From: Epinephelus fuscoguttatus
Taxonomy: Eukaryota; Chordata; Actinopteri; Perciformes; Serranidae
Direction: 5' to 3'
DNA: 64,000 nucleotides
NCBI RefSeq assembly: GCF_011397635.1
Contig: NC_064771.1
Location: 12,215,379 to 12,279,378, forward strand
Position 1 is the stretch's first letter. Each line of letters begins with the position of its first letter. The notes under the pieces were generated by a model, which made no database searches, was not told the origin of the DNA, and saw only the letters and a list, made by a program, of their open reading frames with translations. A program made the position numbers and the translations under genes. Positions 58,801 to 64,000 of the stretch are shown in pieces.

Positions 58801-61800
58801 ACATAGATAGGAATATAAAACCATTATAACATCTGATTAATAAAGCTTTATTGCAGACACAGGTCCATATAATGATGATGATTATAATCCACATATTTTT
58901 TAAGGGGTATTTCATGACCTTGAATCTAATTACATTATTGTTACTTGCTCACTATAAATTGACCCAAAAAGTATTTTCAGTGGACAGTTTAGATCCCATT
59001 TCCCATGAACTTGATTAATTCAATTCTTTTAATACTTGTCTTTTCCCATTATCTAAATCCATATTTTTTCTATATAATATATACGTCTCTGACATTGCCC
59101 TGTCATTTGCTTGTGACCTTTTAAGGAATATTGAAATCAATGAACTTGAGTTTTAAAGTGTTTGTGTTTGGTTTATAAAAGCTGAGAATACCCAACACAC
59201 TCTCAGAGAAATAGATGAAATGGACACAACCTCTTAACAAAGCATTACATGTTAAAAAAAAGTGTTACAATTACATGCTAACAACATTAAAACAATGCCA
59301 TTGCATTGCATTACATTGCATTGGTCGCAGTTTGTTTAGCTTTAGGGTGGTGGTGTGTCTGTCTCACTCTGCAGTTACACCTCCAAACCACTAGTTGCTG
59401 CTGGGGTTTCTGTGACCTGTTAAGTTTATTTGATTTAAAACACACTTAAAACACACATTAAACATGGCTTGGGCAAAGCACTTTGTCTGTGAAACACATT
59501 TTTCCCACAAATACAACATGCTATTGTTATTAGCACAAACCTATGGCATTTTACATAGTATAAATTAGCGGCTAGTGGACTTTTCCTCTACTCATATGAA
59601 GTCAGGGGCAACAACAATATTTAACAAAGGTAACGTTACAACATTTGTCTCAATTACAGCTCACATTCAGCGGGACATTCAGTGTGATAGCGGTATTTAC
59701 GTAATATATAGTAAACAAGCTAATGACGAATCAGAAATGTGTAACATATATTTTATCAATACTACATATCAAACAAAAGCCAGACACCATGTCTTATTCA
59801 GTGTCTGTGACCTCTAAATTCACAACTTCAAAGCAATGTTATCTCAGAGCCTTATGGTGGAAAGTTTCTCCTCTGTGCCGCTGCATCATGTCCGCAGCTG
59901 TCTGTACCTAAGAGTAGCGTGAATGTCGAGAGAGTTCACTTCACAGCAGAATCTAGGGACCAAAACATCTCCAGACGCACACTGCACAGCACCCTGACTA
60001 GCTAAATAAAAACAACTGTTTGACTTATAGCAATCTCAGTGGACTGAGGGGTCTCAGAGTGATGATTTCAATCTCCAACTTTCAAGGGCAGCCCTAACAG
60101 TCACCATGTAGTTGTTAGAAGTCCGGCTCTGGCACGCTGTCAACATGCCTACCAGCAGACATTTGTCAAGCTAGGTCTAAAATAAGCAAGTGAACTGTAT
60201 GGGTTTACCTATTAGTGTGTGTTTGTGTGTGTGTTTCAGAAGACCCTCAGAGCTTGTCTTTGTGTATTGCTGTAAATGTTGTAAACTGAATTGGTCCATA
60301 TTTTTTATTCATTTACATTATATTAAAAGTGTATTCCAAACAATCTAAGTATGCACTGGTATAAAGTCTGAAACAGCACACACGTGTTATTTACTGTATA
60401 TTATCTGAGGCAAGAGCCAGAGTTCAGAGGTTAACCTCTCTAACCACTGTGCTTGTTACAGGGTGGCTCATATACTCAGTGGTGAAAATCTGAGGCTGCT
60501 ACTGCCCCAGCAATGTTTAAAAAGCACTGCACAGCGCTGCAGGTGCATGAAAGCTTTACTTGAAAGCAGAGTATTGTGTCACTGCTGTGCAGAACACCGA
60601 CACTGAGCTCGACATTATCTGATGTAAACAGCACTGTGGTGTTGCCTGCTTCCTGTTTTTATGACTTGTTAGTAATTCAGTGATAACAATGTGTTTCAGT
60701 GTGTCTGCTGACGAGTGTGAGAGGAGATGGAGCAGACTCCACAGAACAACCAGGTGGGTCAACAGGTTATGATGAACACACAACAATTAAAAGGTTATTT
60801 CCAAATGGGTCAGTGAGTATAGGTCATACTGCAACATGAACCATATGAAGGTGTCATTCATTTAGCAACGGTACTTTTTTTTAATAATGAAACAGTGAAG
60901 TTCTTTGAGTTTGTTTCTAAATTCTGTGTAGATTTTTGTATTTCAAAGCAAAACCTTAAAGGGTCAGTTTGGCTAACTTACAGAGAGACATTTAAAGGTC
61001 CAGTGTGTGCAGATTACACATAAGAGAACTGCAGTTGCCAACGCGAAACATGCAAATGGCCCTGTCTAGACCCAGTGTTTGGTTTGACTGTTCTGGGCTA
61101 CTGTAGAACAAACATGGGGGATTCTGTGGAAGAGGACCTGCTCCATATGTAGATATAAACGGCTCATTCTAAGGTAACGAAAACCCAACAATTCTTTTTT
61201 TTTCTCAGGTGATTATAACTTAATTAAAACATAGTTATGACTATTACATACCATTTCTGCCAATGCATGTCACTATATCCTACTAAACCTTCACTTGTTT
61301 AACCTGAGTGTCATTTCATATTGACCTTGAGTAGATCAGTGTTTCCCAACTTGTGGGGAAAGGCCACAGGGGGTTACAGTATGCTAGGGCTCATTAGATG
61401 ATTATAAGGAAAAAAAAATCAGTTATGTTATTTCTGTAATTTTTCTCTATTTTTTGGTAAGTAATTGGAATTTAAATCATGATTTATTTTAATGCAAAAA
61501 ATCATGGAAATCAGTCTTGAACTTGGTTGAACTGGTACCGGTGATGGGGAGTCACAAGTCAGCTCTTTTGTTTTAATGTTTTAGATCCCAGGTCGTCCGC
61601 AGGGGGTCTGCCAAATTAACTCTTGATAACTGAATTCAAGCTTTAATTCATTTTGGTATTTTATTATCAAAAAATTAAAATGTGTCTAAACATACACAAC
61701 ATGAATCTTACATATAGATAAGTTGGCCATTTAATTTACAGTACCCAACATTAATGATAGGCCAAAGGCCAAAACACATCGATGCCATTTAGAGCACATC

Positions 61801-62526
61801 AAACATATGCCCCATTATTCTTAATGCACAACCCGAAACTGGACTTTAAAAATACATGTAAACATGTTAGTCCGACTGAAATCGTACTAAATTGAATTTC
61901 TGGAAGCTGAATTACTCCACCGTGTATATAGTCATTCAAACCCAAATTCACCAAGGCACTCTGCGTATGCTCCACAGTTTCCACCCTGGGCTGTGACCTA
62001 GAAGTTGAATAGCATAACAGCAGAAGAAGCCGATAACAACATGGTGAAATCTACATCCAGAGCAGTGCCTTTTTGGACATACGAGGACACACAGTGCTGT
62101 ACAGAGCTGTAGATTTGTCCACCATGGTACCAGTTTGCTGCTAGCTAACCATAGCCAACTTGTTTGTTGATTGCTTGGTCTGTGATGTAATAGGTAACCG
62201 GAAAAAGGTCCAGTATTAACAAGCTGAAAGGGGGCTTGCGCTACCTATCATGGCAGAGTCAGACATACTTTAGTCAATTCAATGATACCCTTCCTGTGCT
62301 TGCATACTGGGACAAGGACAGTAGTCCAGTTAAATAACCAAAGCTCAACTTAACTGTGCATGTAAAGGTAGTGACTGACCTGCAGTGACCCACTCGATGA
62401 TTCCTAGATGTTCCAGATTCACATTGCAAAGACTGATGACGCAATCAAATTTTCCGAAGGGAGCATGACACCATGACTGAGACTTTTATTTAGTAAACAA
62501 GTTGTGAAATCAAACATCTTCCCTTC

Positions 62527-62565
<39 letters not shown>

Positions 62566-63350
62566 TTTAACATGTCTAAACGGCTGAACATGAGCTGGCA
62601 TTCCCCAAACTGATGTTTGGCTCTGTCACAGGTTTTACATTGCATCTTGTTTGTTAGTGGCTGTGTGATACCCGCTGGTTGTTTTCCATGCAGACTGGAA
62701 GTATGTTTTGATCGGAGGTGGGATCGGCCTGTTCTTAGCTGCTGGATTCATTATTGTCATGGCGTGCCTCATCAGGAAGTACATGTATAATGGCAACACA
62801 GGTGAGAGGACAGACTGAGATCATATTACAGACATTTGCTATTATAATCAGTGAACTGTATGATTGACTGAGCAACTGTTTTCTTCTGTTCACATTTGTC
62901 TTTATAGATTGTCCGAAATTAATCGCATGAAAGCTGGATAAAATATGACACTGTGCTTTGTGTAGTATATTACCATTATGCTGTACTTATGTGTCAAACT
63001 GATTTTTCCTACAGGTGGTGATGGTGTGAAGAGAACTTTAGAAGTAAGATGTTAACCTTGAAGACTGGTTGTTAATTATGCCACTGCCATAACACAATCA
63101 TAACTAATTAAATGTAATAATTTCTTTTTACTTTTGTCTATTTTCATATCAGTAATGGATGATGTCATTTATTAAAACAGACACTAAATATTTTGTAATA
63201 AAAAAATATTAAAATTCAAACATTCTGTTCTGTATTTTGAAGGTTCCCATAACATCTATTTACTCTCAACCACAGCCTCAGGCGATGGCTTTGAGCAGCA
63301 TCGGCCCATCAGAACCTCCTGTAGCAGCGGTGTCCAGTGACATGCAGTAG
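55849..63350 (+). CDS. tmem273: TMEM273-like small type I membrane protein (five exons, 108 aa)
   Basis: Exons 55849-55909, 60700-60753, 62694-62801, 63015-63043 and 63276-63350, each with GT/AG borders; phases 1,1,1,0 fit and the total is 327 bases (108 aa and a stop). The start may instead be the second ATG at 55864. Exons 1-2 give a signal peptide (core SAVIRAVLINVCLLTSV) and a very short ectodomain (RGDGADSTEQP). Exon 3 gives DWKYVLIGGGIGLFLAAGF and the rest of one membrane segment, ending IRKYMYNG. Exons 4-5 give a short cytoplasmic tail ending VSSDMQ. Human TMEM273 (C10orf128) is about 105 aa with the same plan and a similar DFKYALIG membrane start, from memory. It lies next to C10orf71 in human, as here, transcribed divergently. 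Function unknown. AATAAA at 63509. The exact acceptor of exon 5 could be 63276 or 63282 (both in frame). Confidence 0.75.
56655..57000 (+). mobile_element. Dispersed element, sense copy of an inverted pair
   Basis: Begins AAAGGGACAGGTCATCCAAAA and contains AGAGATGTCTGCCTTCT with ATAATGGA shortly after. The same marks appear in reverse order and strand at 57350-57780. A common fish repeat type; its termini are not fully defined. Confidence 0.5.
57132..57314 (-). mobile_element. tRNA-derived SINE, antisense, second copy
   Basis: Same family as 12591-12740: on the - strand a tRNA-like head (TGGTAGAGCAGGCG, B box GGGCTCGAGTCC), then the CATGTCACCCCC region and CCTGTCTATTAAAGGC. TAAACTTTT-like flanks on both sides suggest a short target duplication. 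Not a functional tRNA. Confidence 0.7.
57350..57780 (-). mobile_element. Dispersed element, antisense copy of the inverted pair
   Basis: The reverse complement carries ATTTAACCCAAAATA, AGAGATGTCTGCCTTCT and ATATAATGGA in the same order as 56655-57000. It includes a T14-G17 homopolymer junction at about 57571-57602. Confidence 0.5.
59330..59640 (-). repeat. Antisense copy of the repeat block found in both ApoL units
   Basis: The reverse complement shows GTGTAACTGCAGAGT-like sequence, TAATAACAATAGCATGTTG-type sequence and GAGTAGAGGAAAA, in the arrangement of 18780-19110. Diverged by many substitutions, so it is an old dispersed repeat and not part of the recent duplication. Confidence 0.55.
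60992..61290. mobile_element. Diverged AAAGGTCCAGTGTGT-family TIR element in intron 2
   Basis: Left end TTTAAAGGTCCAGTGTGT. Internal marks (CTGGGCTACTGTAGAACAA, CATTCTAAGGTAACGAAAA) match 24523-24866. The right end (TCCTACTAAACCTT) has decayed. Confidence 0.65.
62530..62562. repeat. (CA)n microsatellite in intron 2 of the TMEM273-like gene
   Basis: About 16 CA units, roughly 130 bases before exon 3. Confidence 0.9.
62908..62930 (+). other. Possible alternative terminal exon of the TMEM273-like gene
   Basis: A good acceptor (TCTTTATAG) is followed, in the phase left by exon 3, by seven codons (DCPKLIA) and a stop. Use of it would replace the last two exons and shorten the cytoplasmic tail. 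Sequence-only prediction. Confidence 0.25.
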
Positions 63351-64000
63351 TAAAGGTCAGGCAGAGTGATTTGTAGGATGAAGAGAACCCTGCAAAAGTG
63401 GCATCTGGGTGGAAGGTCAACCAGGCGGCCTGCTGCCTTAGGATTTGACACACAGACTGTTTTACCTCATGTACATTTTCAGCAATAACGTATCATTATG
63501 GTTTTCATAATAAATGTCCAAAGAATATTTGTCATAATGCTTTTTGTATTTGCCTGTGGAAAATTGTGTTGTTTGACAATCTTAACAATCTAGGTTTCAG
63601 CCCGAATGACTTTATGTTCTGTGGAACTCTACTTTGGGAAATTCCAGCTGCTCCACTGACACACAAACTGGATTATTTAGCACCACTCAGCAGAAACCTT
63701 CTGAACTAATAAGCATTTCATACTTTATCCACAAGGGGGTGATATTTACCTCCAAGAAAAAACAACAACCTTAGACCAGCATCTGAGCACCAGACCAGTC
63801 TTGTGAACATCTTTTTGCATCTTGATGACTTGTGTTCAGGTCAGAGTATAATCTGATTTAATCATGACATTTAATCACATCTGGTCTATGACAATGTGTC
63901 CAAGTTTCCCCTCATGGAGCAACATCCCTGTCCGCATAAAAAAAATGCTTTCTTAATCTCAGCTCTCATTTCTTTTTTTAGCATTTTTCCACCTGCAGGA
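63351..64000 (+). other. 3' UTR of the TMEM273-like gene and downstream DNA
   Basis: AATAAA at 63509-63514 gives a 3' UTR of about 180 bases. Nothing recognisable between there and the window end. Confidence 0.5.

Larger units (their letters stand above)
55910..60699 (+). other. Intron 1 of the TMEM273-like gene, repeat-rich
   Basis: 4.8 kb, including an inverted pair of repeat elements around a SINE (56.65-57.78 kb), a poly-G run and an antisense dispersed repeat (about 59.33-59.64 kb). The ORFs inside are repeat-derived or random. Confidence 0.5.

Noticed and set aside
1-64000. CRISPR array, bacterial operon, phage or integrative element
   Set aside because: The window is vertebrate nuclear DNA with introns and fish repeats. 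No spacer-repeat arrays, ribosome-binding sites or prokaryotic gene strings were seen.

Overview
This is a eukaryotic nuclear window, most likely from a spiny-rayed teleost fish. The evidence is spliced genes with GT/AG introns, AATAAA signals, CA/GATA microsatellites, many short hAT-like and other TIR elements, tRNA-headed SINEs and decayed LINE pieces of fish type, and fish-style gene content (a BMP-family ligand of the ADMP type, apolipoprotein-L-like genes). Most of the window is non-coding, and almost all short ORFs in it are chance or repeat-derived.

Layout. 1-13.3 kb: no gene recognised; AT-rich intergenic DNA with dispersed elements, including an hAT-like element with an 8-bp target duplication and a tRNA-derived SINE. 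13.3-27.2 kb: a tandem segmental duplication, two units of about 5.8 and 7.2 kb, each with one intact apolipoprotein-L-like coding exon (15188-15973 and 22344-23108) and the same two candidate untranslated 5' exons. The spacer holds an L1/Tx1-like reverse-transcriptase 3' fragment and a THAP-finger fragment. 27.2-35.7 kb: intergenic, with TIR elements, a (TTATC)n-tailed retroposon end and a low-repeat stretch upstream of the next gene. 35.76-39.6 kb: a five-exon BMP/TGF-beta ligand gene on the + strand; all splice phases fit and give 391 aa with a furin site and seven-cysteine mature domain, best read as admp. 40.9-48.7 kb: a 2196-residue single-coding-exon gene on the - strand with a DUF4585 domain, best read as the fish counterpart of C10orf71/CEFIP, a striated-muscle FHL2-interacting protein. 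48.7-55.8 kb: intergenic, between two divergent genes, with nested TIR elements and a complete SINE with a 14-bp target duplication. 55.85-63.5 kb: a small five-exon gene whose exons are too short to stand out as ORFs. Joined, they encode a 108-aa type I membrane protein resembling TMEM273.

The C10orf71-like and TMEM273-like calls support each other, because the human genes are neighbours at 10q11.23, also head-to-head as I recall. The three gene types (dorsoventral signalling ligand, sarcomere-associated protein, small membrane protein) do not form a functional pathway; the arrangement is linkage. I found no sign of a new multi-gene system. The most useful discoveries are the short-exon TMEM273-like gene, the polarised ApoL duplication with empty and filled transposon sites, the repeat architecture inside the C10orf71-like exon (eight 16-aa repeats plus a telomere-like hexamer tract that is coding), and a protein-like inverted repeat pair flanking the 5' part of admp.
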